Of a stretch of DNA of 64,000 nt, positions 8,376-16,862 are shown one piece after another. The DNA is from Deinococcus sonorensis KR-87. Its GTDB lineage: Bacteria > Deinococcota > Deinococci > Deinococcales > Deinococcaceae. How positions within the stretch are numbered: the stretch's first letter is position 1; every line of letters begins with the position of its first letter. The stretch covers positions 186,001-250,000 of the forward strand of contig NZ_CP158297.1 in the NCBI RefSeq assembly GCF_040256395.1, read 5' to 3'. A program made the translations under genes and the position numbers. The notes under the pieces were generated by a model. The model worked only from the letters and a program-made list of their open reading frames with translations, was not told the origin of the DNA and did not search any database.

Positions 8376-11017
8376 CCGGCCGGCACCTGACCTGGGACGC
8401 TTCCGCCGACGTGGACGCGCGGGTGGACGCGCTGCTCGCCCAGCTGAGCCTGGACGACAAGGTGCGGCTGGTCAGCGGGCAGTTCATCCGCGAGCGGACG
8501 GACGTGGGCCCCGTGGGGTTGCCGCCCTTCCACCTGGCGGACGGCCCTGCCGGACTTCGCCGGTCCCCCAGCGGGGGCGACCCCGGGACGGCCACCGCCC
8601 TGCCGGCGCCCATCGCCCTCGCCGCGACGTGGAGTGAGGACCTCGCCGCAGCGTACGGGGACGTGCTGGGCGCAGAGGCGGCCGCGGCGGGCCACACCGT
8701 CCTGCTGGGCCCGGCCGTGGACATTGCCCGCGCGCCCCTGGCGGGGCGGACCTTCGAGTCGTTCGGGGAGGAGCCGCTGCTGCACGCGCGCCTGGTGGTG
8801 CCGGAAGTGCAGGCCATCCAGCGACGCGGCGTACAGGCGAGCCTCAAGCACTACGTGCTGAACAACCAGGAGCACGCCCGCAACAGCGTCGACGTTCAGG
8901 CCTCCCAGCGGGCGCTGCGCGAGGTGTACCTGCCGCCCTTCGAGGCGGCCGTGCGGCTCGGGCACGTGGCGTCCATCATGGCGTCGTACAACCGCGCGGA
9001 CGGGCAGTTCCTCTGCGCGAACCGCGCGCTGCTCACGGACGTGTTGCGCGGCGACCTGGGCTTTCGCGGGTGGGTGGTGAGCGACTTCGGCGCGAACCAC
9101 CACACGGCGGAGAGCGTGCACGCCGGGCTGGACTGGGAACTCAGCTTCGCCCCGAAGTGGGGCGAGCAGCTGCTGCAGGCGGTGCAGCGCGGCGAGGTCA
9201 GCGAGGCGGCGGTGGACGAGATGGTCCGCCGCATCCTGCGCCCGACCGTGGGCCTGCCTCCACTCGCCCGCGAGCGGGCCATGAATGACCCGGCGAGCAC
9301 GGACGTGGCCCTGCGCGTCGCCCAGCAGAGCATCGTGCTGCTGAAGAACACGTCGGCAATGCTCCCCTTGGACCGGACCACCATCCGGCGCCTTGCAGTG
9401 ATTGGTGCCGACGCGCAGAACGTCTCTGCGGCCGGAGGCGGCAGTGCGCTGGTGCGTCCGGACAGCGGCACCAGCGTCCTGCAGGCCTTTCAGCAGCGCC
9501 TGGGGGCCACGGCCGAGGTCCAGTTCGCCCGGGGGGTGGATCACGTGGGGGCGGGCGCGCTGCTCCCCGGCCTGCCGCCCGTCCCGTCCAGCGTCATGGC
9601 GCCGGTGGGCGAGCCGGGCGTGAGCGGGTGGCGCGCCGAGTACTGGCCGAACCCCACCTTCGACGGCCCGCCCTGCGTGACGCGCACCGACGCGCTGGTC
9701 GAGCTGAACCGCGGGTTCTTCGACTTCCCGGGCTTCACGCCAGCGGTCACCGAGCCGCTCCCAGGGGACCTGGGGCCGCACCTGTCGGTCCGCTGGCGGG
9801 GAACGTTCACCGTTCCCGCCAGCGGGGTGTACCGCTTCAGCCTGACCTGCGCTGGATCCGGGCGGGTGGTGTTCGGCGAAACCACGCTGCTGGAGGTGCA
9901 CGGAGCGCCGCCTCAAGGCGGGCTCCTGACGGGTCGGGGAGACGGCATGACGTGGGACGGTACCGGCGCGCCGGTCTTCACGGTGGAGCGGTACTGCACA
10001 CAAGGCGAACGGCACGACGTGCTCATCGAGTACGCGGCGGACCTGCCGGAGCAGAATTTCCTGTACAACGCGCAGGTCCGCTTCGGCTGGCACCCGCCGG
10101 ACGGCACCCTCACGCCCGACATGCAGCGGGCCCGGGACCTCGCGCGGGACGCGGACGCCGTGGTGCTGGTCGCCCGGACGTTCGAGAGTGAGGCGATGGA
10201 CCGACCGGACCTGACGCTCCCGAACGGGCAGGAGGCGCTGATCCGCGCGATCTGTGCTGCCAATCCCCGCACGGTGGTGGTGCTGATGAGCGGCGGGCCG
10301 GTCGAGACCGGATCCTGGGAAGCGGGCGTACCCGCCGTCCTCGAAGCGTGGTTCGGGGGACAGGCTCAGGGGGATGCCGTCGCGGACGTGGTGCTCGGTG
10401 AGGTCAATCCCTCCGGACGCCTGCCGCTGAGTTTCCCGCACGACGCGGCGTCCACTCCGCTGCAGACGGTCGCGCAGTACCCCGGCGAGGCCGGACAGGT
10501 GCACTACAGCGAAGGCGTCCATGTCGGGTACCGCGGGCACGCGGCACTGAACCTTCCCGCACGGTACCCGTTCGGGTTCGGGTTGAGTTACACCACCTTC
10601 GAGTACAGCGGCCTGGCCTTGACCCTCGGCGCTGAGCGGCCGGCTGCGTCGCTGACGGCGGCGTTCACGCTCCGGAACGCCGGTGGAACCGCTGGGACAG
10701 AGGTCGCGCAGGTGTACCTGCAGCGCCCGGACTCACCGGCGGTGAAGCTGGTCGGGTGGGCCCGGGTCGCCCTGGACGCCGGAGAGGAGCGGCGCGTTCA
10801 CGTGCGGCTCGACCCGGCCTCCACGGAGCGGCCCCTCTCCATCTGGAATGACGCCCTTCACGGCTGGGAGATTCAGCCGGGCCGCTACACCCTGCATGTC
10901 GGGTCATCATCCGCGGACCTGCCGTGCCGTCACCCGTTGCTCGTGACGTCGTTCAGACGTCTGGCGCTCGACCCCTCACCCCCGGCGGACGGACCGCTGC
11001 TTGAAAGGAAACCATGA
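8372..11017 (+). CDS. GH3 beta-glucosidase with PA14 domain
   Basis: An 881-residue glycoside hydrolase family 3 enzyme. The N-terminal barrel carries the nucleophile Asp238 in GWVVSDFGANHHTAES, and the substrate-binding KHYVLNNQE motif lies upstream. A PA14 domain (about residues 410-575, SGWRAEYWPNPTF onward) is inserted in the second (alpha/beta sandwich) domain, as in many bacterial beta-glucosidases, followed by an FnIII-like C-terminal domain (YPFGFGLSYTTFEYS). Start: ATG 8372 overlaps the rhamnosidase stop and the stop (11015-11017) overlaps the next start, so three enzymes are coupled. No signal peptide is seen. Beta-glucosidase is the default activity, but beta-xylosidase or galactosidase activity is possible. 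Confidence 0.92.
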   Translation: MTGRHLTWDASADVDARVDALLAQLSLDDKVRLVSGQFIRERTDVGPVGLPPFHLADGPAGLRRSPSGGDPGTATALPAPIALAATWSEDLAAAYGDVLGAEAAAAGHTVLLGPAVDIARAPLAGRTFESFGEEPLLHARLVVPEVQAIQRRGVQASLKHYVLNNQEHARNSVDVQASQRALREVYLPPFEAAVRLGHVASIMASYNRADGQFLCANRALLTDVLRGDLGFRGWVVSDFGANHHTAESVHAGLDWELSFAPKWGEQLLQAVQRGEVSEAAVDEMVRRILRPTVGLPPLARERAMNDPASTDVALRVAQQSIVLLKNTSAMLPLDRTTIRRLAVIGADAQNVSAAGGGSALVRPDSGTSVLQAFQQRLGATAEVQFARGVDHVGAGALLPGLPPVPSSVMAPVGEPGVSGWRAEYWPNPTFDGPPCVTRTDALVELNRGFFDFPGFTPAVTEPLPGDLGPHLSVRWRGTFTVPASGVYRFSLTCAGSGRVVFGETTLLEVHGAPPQGGLLTGRGDGMTWDGTGAPVFTVERYCTQGERHDVLIEYAADLPEQNFLYNAQVRFGWHPPDGTLTPDMQRARDLARDADAVVLVARTFESEAMDRPDLTLPNGQEALIRAICAANPRTVVVLMSGGPVETGSWEAGVPAVLEAWFGGQAQGDAVADVVLGEVNPSGRLPLSFPHDAASTPLQTVAQYPGEAGQVHYSEGVHVGYRGHAALNLPARYPFGFGLSYTTFEYSGLALTLGAERPAASLTAAFTLRNAGGTAGTEVAQVYLQRPDSPAVKLVGWARVALDAGEERRVHVRLDPASTERPLSIWNDALHGWEIQPGRYTLHVGSSSADLPCRHPLLVTSFRRLALDPSPPADGPLLERKP

Positions 11018-12156
11018 ACACCACCGGCACGCCCAGCCCGGCCCCCACGGCCACGCCCCTTCGCACGTCCATCACGCCGGGCCAGCCGTGGCTGGACACC
11101 AATGGTCAGCTGATCCAGGCGCACGGCGGATCGATCCTGCATGTGGACGGGGTCTTCTACTGGTACGGCGAGAACAAGGAGCACACCACCGGCGGCACGG
11201 ACGTGTGGCACTGGGGCGTGCGCTGCTACCGCTCGTCGGACCTGTACAACTGGGAGGATTGCGGCGTGATCATCCCCCCGGTGCTGGACGACCCCGACTC
11301 GCCGTTGCACCCGGCCCAGAAGATGGACCGCCCGCACATCATCTTCAACCCCAAGACCGGCCAGTACGTCTGCTGGCTGAAGGTGATGCAACCGGACGAC
11401 ACGCAGAAGTCCACCGTGCTGGTCGCCGAGCAGCTCCTCGGGCCGTACCGCATCGTCCGGACGAACCTGCAGCCGCTCGGGATGAGCGCCGGGGACTTCG
11501 ACCTGGTGGTCGACCCCAGCGACGGCAAGGCGTACTTCATCTTCGAGCGGGTGCACAGCGAACTGATCATCGCGGACCTCACGGACGACGCCACGAACGT
11601 CACCGGGTACTACAGCACGCACTTTCCGCACCCGCACCCGCCGTTCGTGCGGGAAGCGCCCGCGTACTTCCGGCGGGGCCACCTGCATTACCTGTTCACG
11701 TCCGGCACCACCGGGTACTTCCCCAACCCCTCGGAAGTGGCGGTGGCGACGACGTACCACGGGCCGTGGCGGGTGCTGGGCGATCCACATCCGGACGACG
11801 ACAGCCGCACGTCGTACCGCTCGCAGATCTGCTCGGTGTTCCGGCACCCACACAAGAAAGACCTGTACATCGCGCTGGCGGACCGCTGGCTGGGCGACCG
11901 GCCGGTGGACGCCCGGAAGGCCGCATTGATGTTCGAGACCGCCTTCGCGAGCGACACCCCGAGCGAGCACTTCCGGCGGTACGAGCAGGAAGATCCGGAG
12001 GTGTTCGCCATGCCGGATACGTCGCGTGCCGGGTACGTGTGGCTGCCGGTGCGCTTCGACGGGGAGATGGCCTACCTCGACTGGCACGACGAGTGGCGCA
12101 TTGAAGACTACCAGGAGGCGAACTCCCCTGAGGAGGGGCGACCAGGAGGCGCTTGA
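11014..12156 (+). CDS. GH43-like glycosidase (exo-1,3-galactanase type)
   Basis: A 380-residue five-bladed beta-propeller glycosidase of the GH43 kind. The N-terminal segment PWLDTNGQLIQAHGG and YWYGENK (about residues 25-55), followed by CYRSSDLYNWEDCG and MDRPHIIFNPKTGQYVCW, resemble the subfamily containing exo-beta-1,3-galactanases, where the usual GH43 catalytic base is absent. The subfamily assignment is from motif memory and should be treated as likely rather than certain. There is no signal peptide and no carbohydrate-binding module. It is the last gene of the operon. With the rhamnosidase it suggests attack on arabinogalactan- or rhamnogalactan-like side chains. Confidence 0.8.
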   Translation: MNTTGTPSPAPTATPLRTSITPGQPWLDTNGQLIQAHGGSILHVDGVFYWYGENKEHTTGGTDVWHWGVRCYRSSDLYNWEDCGVIIPPVLDDPDSPLHPAQKMDRPHIIFNPKTGQYVCWLKVMQPDDTQKSTVLVAEQLLGPYRIVRTNLQPLGMSAGDFDLVVDPSDGKAYFIFERVHSELIIADLTDDATNVTGYYSTHFPHPHPPFVREAPAYFRRGHLHYLFTSGTTGYFPNPSEVAVATTYHGPWRVLGDPHPDDDSRTSYRSQICSVFRHPHKKDLYIALADRWLGDRPVDARKAALMFETAFASDTPSEHFRRYEQEDPEVFAMPDTSRAGYVWLPVRFDGEMAYLDWHDEWRIEDYQEANSPEEGRPGGA

Positions 12157-12974
12157 CCGGGCATCCTGGCGGCGCTCGGGGCGACCTTTCGGGGGGCGCG
12201 ATCATTCGGCCCCCTCCGGATGACCGGGCCTTCCCTGCGTGGCGCGACGTCCAGGACGCACCGGCTGCGCGGCCTCACCGCTCTGTGGGAGGTGCACTGC
12301 GAACTCTCCGCAGTGGTGTGGCCATGGATCTGCAGCAGGGCGGCGACGTCCCGCAGCCCTCGCTGGTCCTCCGGAGCGGCAGGAAGGTTGGCTCAGGCCA
12401 CGAGGGACAGCAGCCGGACGAACAACAGCAGGGATTTCATGGAGACCCTTTCGGTGCGAGCGCAAGGTGGTCCGGCATGTCGTTCGACCGTCATCGCACG
12501 GGTCGGGTTGGTGCCTGCGCGAAGATGTGGTGGGCGCTCAGCGGGATCGCCTTTCACGGTTCTTGTTGGGCACGCTTCAGGATCGGGGGTTCTCGTGTCT
12601 GGTCATCGAACAGCGTGATCGACTGTGCCCCGTGATCAACACGTCCATACCAGCTGTCAACCTTGGTCTGTTGAGGTGACCGAACGCGACGCTTCCCTGG
12701 CGGACGGAATGGATGGACGTCAAGTCCATTGGCTCCTGCGCCTGGTCCCTTTCATCTCAGAGCGCTGCCCGTCATGAGCGACGAGCCATCCTCGCGCTCC
12801 TTTCCCTTCCCTCACGTGCAGCCGCCCGGTGAGCCGCCGGGGGTCAGTGGGTGGCCCGGCCGGCGGCTGGGCACGCCCTGATCTGATCCTGCCCCGTGGT
12901 GCCGGGGTCCAGGTGCCCGTGTGAGCACCTGGACCGGCAGCGCAGGAGCGGCACCGTGCCGCTCTGGGTGCTGT
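12157..12974. other. Gene-poor stretch between convergent units
   Basis: About 800 bp without a supported gene. On the minus strand a 15-codon hydrophobic frame (12440-12393, MKSLLLFVRLLSLVA) looks like a beheaded signal peptide or chance. G-rich and C-rich runs around 12190-12215 could form a weak stem that ends the upstream operon. A clear hairpin is listed separately at 12906-12935. Confidence 0.45.
12906..12935 (-). terminator. Hairpin terminator downstream of the minus-strand membrane gene
   Basis: A perfect 11-bp stem (GGTCCAGGTGC with GCACCTGGACC) encloses an 8-base loop, 40 bases after the stop of the minus-strand gene at 12975. No T tract follows, so termination efficiency is uncertain. 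Confidence 0.5.
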
Positions 12975-13487
12975 TCAGGCGATGGCCGGGTGGGGCACCC
13001 TGCGGCGGGAGCGGGCCAGCACCAGCAGGGTGCGCAGGCCGATTTCAGTGACGGTCATCAGGATGAAGGCGGTGGTCCACGCGGTGGCGCCCAGGATGTG
13101 GTGGTGCATGCTGAAGCGCACCACCGCGTCCTGCACCGCGCCGGGGTGCGACACCAGCAGGCCGAACAGCACCCGGCCGCCCATCGACACGACCCACACC
13201 AGCGCATACGTCCAGCCGGCGGTGCTGTACGGCGTGTCGCCCTGCCATTCGATGCGCATCTGGGACGCGGCGAGCACGCCGAACACCGCGCCCAGGGCGA
13301 CGCCGAGCGAGATCAGCAGGCCCGCGCCACCGGAGAAGTCAACCCCGTGGACGGTGAAGGCGGTGACGCCCAGCGAGATCAGCAGCGGGCGCAGCAACCG
13401 CACCAGGCTCAGCGGCTTGCGGCCCACCTGCGTGACAATCATGAACACCATCAGGCCCAGGAACAGGAGTGCTTCGGTTGTCGTCAT
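12975..13487 (-). CDS. Small integral membrane protein (CcdC/DUF1453-like)
   Basis: A 170-residue protein with four to five hydrophobic helices. It starts MTTTEALLFLGLMVFMIVTQVGRK and includes LVRLLRPLLISLGVTAF and a second half ending in an Arg-rich tail. The helix order and the internal Arg-Lys loop resemble CcdC/DUF1453 proteins, often encoded beside two-component genes. I judge the family as probable only. AAGGAGA (13494-13500) precedes the ATG. It is divergent from the histidine kinase gene at 13723, and the pair shares a 235-bp region. Confidence 0.7.
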   Translation of the reverse strand: MTTTEALLFLGLMVFMIVTQVGRKPLSLVRLLRPLLISLGVTAFTVHGVDFSGGAGLLISLGVALGAVFGVLAASQMRIEWQGDTPYSTAGWTYALVWVVSMGGRVLFGLLVSHPGAVQDAVVRFSMHHHILGATAWTTAFILMTVTEIGLRTLLVLARSRRRVPHPAIA

Positions 13488-13722
13488 CGTGGTCTCCTTG
13501 TGGGCGGCCTGTGCGGCCTGCCCTCGTTGATGGGCCCAGTGTGCCGGCTGTGGGGGTGGCGGCACATCGCCCACACCTCCCACCCAGGAGCAGTACTTTG
13601 TGCCCACGCGAGGGGGACCGGCAGGCCCTGGCGGTGGGGCCAGTTGCGGGTGAGCATGCCGGCATGTCCTTCCTGCCGGGCGTGTCGAGGGTGTGGGGCG
13701 CCGTCCCGGTATGCTGAGGGGG

Positions 13723-14886
13723 ATGTCTGTCCTGTCGCCGCGGCCCACCATCCGGTTTTCGGTCGTCGTGGCGGTGGTGGCGCTGGCGACGGTGGTGCCG
13801 CTCGTCACGCCGGACCCCCGGGTGATCGTGAGCCCACGCGGCCTGCTGGCGCTGGTGTGGATCGGTGTGGTGCTGGCCGCGCTGTACGGCCTGCAGGCGC
13901 GGCCGTTTCCGGGGCCCCTGCTGGAACGCGGCGGGCTGGCGCTGCTGGTGGTGGCGGGGCTGACGGGCCTGAGCTTCACGTACCGGGGCCTGGAGACCAT
14001 CCCGACGCTGTTCGCGCTCGGGACGCTGGGCGCGCGGCTGCCGGCACGCTGGGTGGTGTGGCAGAGCGTGCCGCTGGTCGCGTACCTGGTGTGGCTGTTC
14101 AGCCGCGGTACGGTCGTGCAGCCGATCTCCACGCTGTCGAACACCCTGGGGTTGTTTGGGCTGCTGTATCTGGGATTCACCATCAACCGGCAGCACGCGC
14201 TGTCGCTGCAGCTGCAGCAGGCGAACCTGGAGCTCGAGCGCCGGGCGGAGCAGGAGGGGGAACTGTCGCGCCTGCGGGAACGCGAGCGGCTGGCGCGGGA
14301 CCTGCACGACACGATGGGGCACGCGCTGAGCACCCTGACGGTGCAACTCGAGGCGGCCAAGCGGCTCGCCACACGGGCGCCGGAGCGGGTGCCGGGGCAG
14401 ATCGAGGACGCGCAGGCGCTGGCGCGACAGGCGCTGCGCGACCTGCGCAGCACCCTGGATGACCTCCGGACCGGGGACGCGCCGCTGCACACCTGGCTGG
14501 CGGAACGCGCAGGGGCGCTGGCGCGTCAGCACGGCTGGGCGCTGCAGCACGACCTGCAGCCGGTGTCCGTGCCGCCGCAGACGGCGGAGGACGTGCGGCG
14601 CATCGCCGCGGAGGCGTTGGAGAACGTGGCGCGTCACGCGCACGCGACGCGGGTGCGGCTGGCGCTGCAGGAGGTTGAGGGGCAGCTGCAGTTCGTGGTG
14701 GAGGACCACGGGCAGGGCTTTGATCCGGCCGACCCGCCGGACGGGCATTATGGCGTGCGCGGCATGCGCGAGCGGGCGGCGCTGCTGGGTGGCACCCTGC
14801 AGCTGAGCAGCAGCCCGGGCGGGACACGCGTGGCGCTCCAGGTGCCGCTGCGCGTGCCGCAGCCGCAGGAAAGGACCGTGAAGTGA
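13723..14886 (+). CDS. NarL-family sensor histidine kinase
   Basis: A 387-residue membrane sensor kinase. Four or five N-terminal helices (residues 10-155) form a compact membrane sensor without a large extracellular domain. The HisKA_3 box has the phosphorylated His195 in [16 protein letters not shown], and the ATPase domain (about 285-380) shows [17 protein letters not shown] and [14 protein letters not shown]. This layout is that of DesK/LiaS-type kinases. ATG 13723 follows GAGGGGG without the usual spacing, and an in-frame ATG at 13711 is an alternative. Its stop overlaps the regulator start (GTGA at 14883-14886). The signal is unknown; the small membrane protein next door may be a target or accessory. 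Confidence 0.9.
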   Translation: MSVLSPRPTIRFSVVVAVVALATVVPLVTPDPRVIVSPRGLLALVWIGVVLAALYGLQARPFPGPLLERGGLALLVVAGLTGLSFTYRGLETIPTLFALGTLGARLPARWVVWQSVPLVAYLVWLFSRGTVVQPISTLSNTLGLFGLLYLGFTINRQHALSLQLQQANLELERRAEQEGELSRLRERERLARDLHDTMGHALSTLTVQLEAAKRLATRAPERVPGQIEDAQALARQALRDLRSTLDDLRTGDAPLHTWLAERAGALARQHGWALQHDLQPVSVPPQTAEDVRRIAAEALENVARHAHATRVRLALQEVEGQLQFVVEDHGQGFDPADPPDGHYGVRGMRERAALLGGTLQLSSSPGGTRVALQVPLRVPQPQERTVK

Positions 14887-15512
14887 TTCGACTGCTGATC
14901 GCCGAGGATCAGCCGCTCATGCGGCGGGGCCTGCGCACCGTGCTGGAGACCGAGGACGACTTCACGGTCGTCGCCGAGGCCGGCACCGGCGCGCAGGCGG
15001 TGGAGCTGGTGCGCGCCGCGCAGCCGGACGTCGTCCTGATGGACGTGCAGATGCCGGAACTGTCGGGCGTGGACGCCACGCGGCTGCTGGCGGCCGAGGG
15101 ACTGGCAGGCCGGGTGCTGATCCTCACCACCTTCGACCGGGAGGACTACGTGCTGGACGCGCTGCGTGCCGGCGCGGCCGGGTACCTGCTCAAGGACGTG
15201 GACGCCGACGAGCTCGCGCGCGTGATCCGGCTGATCGCCCGCGGGGAGAGCTTCATCCAGCCCGCCGTGGCCGCCAAGTACCTGCGGCTGCTCACCCAAC
15301 GTCCCGCCGAACCGCAGGAGCCGCTCACCGCGCGGGAGCTGGAGGTCCTGAACCTGCTGGCAGCCGGAGCGAGCAACAAACGGATCGCCGCAAGCCTTGC
15401 GATTGCCGAGAGCACCGTGAAGAACCACGTGAACAACATCCTCGCGAAACTGCAGGTCCGCAACCGCACCGAGGCAGCCCTGAAAGCCCGGGAGCGCCGC
15501 GACTCGGAGTGA
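14883..15512 (+). CDS. NarL/LuxR-type response regulator
   Basis: A 209-residue response regulator. The receiver domain (1-120) has acidic residues E8-D9, phospho-acceptor Asp54 ([10 protein letters not shown]), Thr in ILTTFD and Lys in GYLLKD. A LuxR-type helix-turn-helix follows (about 145-205, [22 protein letters not shown]). GTG start overlapping the kinase stop shows translational coupling. It should be phosphorylated by the upstream kinase and activate nearby or distant promoters. The divergent small membrane protein gene is a natural candidate target. Confidence 0.93.
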   Translation: MIRLLIAEDQPLMRRGLRTVLETEDDFTVVAEAGTGAQAVELVRAAQPDVVLMDVQMPELSGVDATRLLAAEGLAGRVLILTTFDREDYVLDALRAGAAGYLLKDVDADELARVIRLIARGESFIQPAVAAKYLRLLTQRPAEPQEPLTARELEVLNLLAAGASNKRIAASLAIAESTVKNHVNNILAKLQVRNRTEAALKARERRDSE

Positions 15513-15586
15513 CCGCACGGGCCAGGGATAGAGCAACGGCAGGACCGTGTGCACGACCTGTGTTGTCGTGTCCGCTTGAGCGTCTT

Positions 15587-15763
15587 TCAGACCCGTTCGA
15601 GCACCAGAGGGAACCGTGACCCGTTCACCCGCTCCAGTCGCGCCGCCGGATCTGGATGGCCGCGCATCTCGGTAGGCACGGCGCTCACCCCGCACATGTC
15701 CGCGCGCCGCTCCACCTCAGGCAGCTCACCGAGCGGGTTGCATGACCGACGCAAGTCGGTCAT
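15587..15763 (-). CDS. Possible small protein of unknown function
   Basis: A 58-codon frame (MTDLRRSCNPLGELPEVERR... ending FPLVLERV) with coding-like G/C third positions lies in an otherwise empty 527-bp gap. No family is recognised. The first nine codons form a perfect hairpin (15742-15763), which would hide the start codon in RNA. No strong ribosome site is visible. It may equally be chance open frame. Confidence 0.35.
   Translation of the reverse strand: MTDLRRSCNPLGELPEVERRADMCGVSAVPTEMRGHPDPAARLERVNGSRFPLVLERV
15742..15763. other. Perfect 9-bp hairpin with GCAA loop
   Basis: ATGACCGAC (15742-15750) and GTCGGTCAT (15755-15763) pair perfectly around GCAA, a GNRA tetraloop when read on the plus strand. 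It stands 20 bases before the next hairpin (15784-15807). Confidence 0.6.
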
Positions 15764-15783
15764 CTCGGTGCCCTCAACAGAAG

Positions 15784-15807
15784 AAGGCGACCAAGAAGGT
15801 CGCCTTT
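15784..15807 (+). terminator. Hairpin followed by TTT
   Basis: AAGGCGACC pairs with GGTCGCCTT around AAGAA, then T. The stem is perfect and could act in both directions. It lies 270 bp after the response-regulator gene and may end that transcript or one from a lost gene. Confidence 0.6.
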
Positions 15808-16039
15808 GATGTCGGAAAGTATAGCGCGGTATGCAGGGGCGGTCAACCGTATCCATTCCGGGAGACAGGTCGGGGCGCGCCTGACCCCGCGCGTCCGCCA
15901 CGCACCGCGCACGATCACCCCAGGCACCCGGAGGGAACAGCCCCTCCACGTGTCCATCTTCTGAATGTTCCTGCGCCCCGTGCCGCACCTCCCGGGCGGG
16001 CTTGCTCCGCCTGGACGCGAGGACCGCATACTGGAGCAC

Positions 16040-16789
16040 ATGAACGCTGCGCGTGTGCGGGTCAGGCTGCTGTGGACTGCGGTGCTGCTGGCGCTCCCGG
16101 CGCTGGGCGCGGCGCTTCCGGTCCCGGTCCCGCCCGTGTCGGCCATGGACCGTGACCACGACGGCTACCCCGACGCGCTGGAACTGGTGGGCGCGGACCG
16201 GGCCCGCTTCGCCGACTGGTTCGCCAGCGTCGCCGAGAGCCAGTATTACGGCATGAGCGCCGACTGGAAGCCGGACACGCGCGACTGCTCGGGCCTGCTG
16301 CGCTACGCCTACTTCAATGCGCTGGCCGTGCACGACGCCGCGTGGTACCGGAAGTTCCGCTACCTGCCGCCCCCGCATACGCCCCCGGTGCGCGCCTACC
16401 ATCTTCCCGCGCCGCTGGTGCGGTACTCGGTGTTCCGGGTGGCCCCCGGCGAGTACCGCTCGGACGACGTGAAGATGGGCCGGCTGGTGGGCCGCACGAC
16501 GGTGCAGTACCTCATCCGGGAGTCGATGGTGTTCGTGTCGCGCGACCCGGCCCGGGCGCGGCGCGGCGACCTGCTGATCTTCCTGCGGCCGGCGCTGGCG
16601 TCGTATCACAGCATGGTGTACCTGGGCGGCGGGCTGGTGGTGTATCACACCGGGGCGAGTGTGGCCGAGGGGGGGGAAGTGCGGCTGGTGACGCTCGCAA
16701 CGCTGATGCGGCACCCGGACGCGGCGTTTCACCCGGCGCTGAGCAATCCGAATTTCGTGGGCGTGTACCGGTGGAAGATCCTGGAGTGA
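16040..16789 (+). CDS. DUF1175 family protein (YfaT-like)
   Basis: A 249-residue exported protein with an N-terminal signal anchor (RLLWTAVLLALPALGAALP). The body contains the DUF1175 hallmarks: YYGMSADWKPDTRDCSGLLRYAYFNAL, ARRGDLLIFLRPALASYHSMVYLGG and VVYHTG. These place a Cys and a His as in NlpC/P60-like folds (inference). In enterobacteria this family is encoded with a YfaS macroglobulin, and the same pairing occurs here (next gene starts 73 bp on). Start: ATG 16040 gives the best signal peptide; an in-frame upstream ATG at 15965 would add 25 residues. The likely role is in envelope defence or maturation of the macroglobulin. Confidence 0.85.
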   Translation: MNAARVRVRLLWTAVLLALPALGAALPVPVPPVSAMDRDHDGYPDALELVGADRARFADWFASVAESQYYGMSADWKPDTRDCSGLLRYAYFNALAVHDAAWYRKFRYLPPPHTPPVRAYHLPAPLVRYSVFRVAPGEYRSDDVKMGRLVGRTTVQYLIRESMVFVSRDPARARRGDLLIFLRPALASYHSMVYLGGGLVVYHTGASVAEGGEVRLVTLATLMRHPDAAFHPALSNPNFVGVYRWKILE

Positions 16790-16862
16790 CGCGCCCCCCA
16801 CCGCGCTGCGTACCCGGGCCTTCAGGCTTTACAGTGAACGCACACCACTCCAAGGAGACCCT

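Noticed and set aside
7835..10540. A 901-codon open frame on the minus strand antisense to GH78 and GH3
   Set aside because: It lies opposite two clear enzyme genes, has Arg/His/Gly-rich composition, no start signal and no family motif. Long antisense frames are expected in DNA with very high third-position GC.
13600..13730. A strong promoter for the two-component operon
   Set aside because: No -35/-10 pair of acceptable quality was found; the annotation therefore leaves the promoter open.
12975..14492. A 505-codon minus-strand frame including the small membrane protein
   Set aside because: Only the last 170 codons encode a sensible protein with its own ribosome site; the upstream part is antisense to the histidine kinase.
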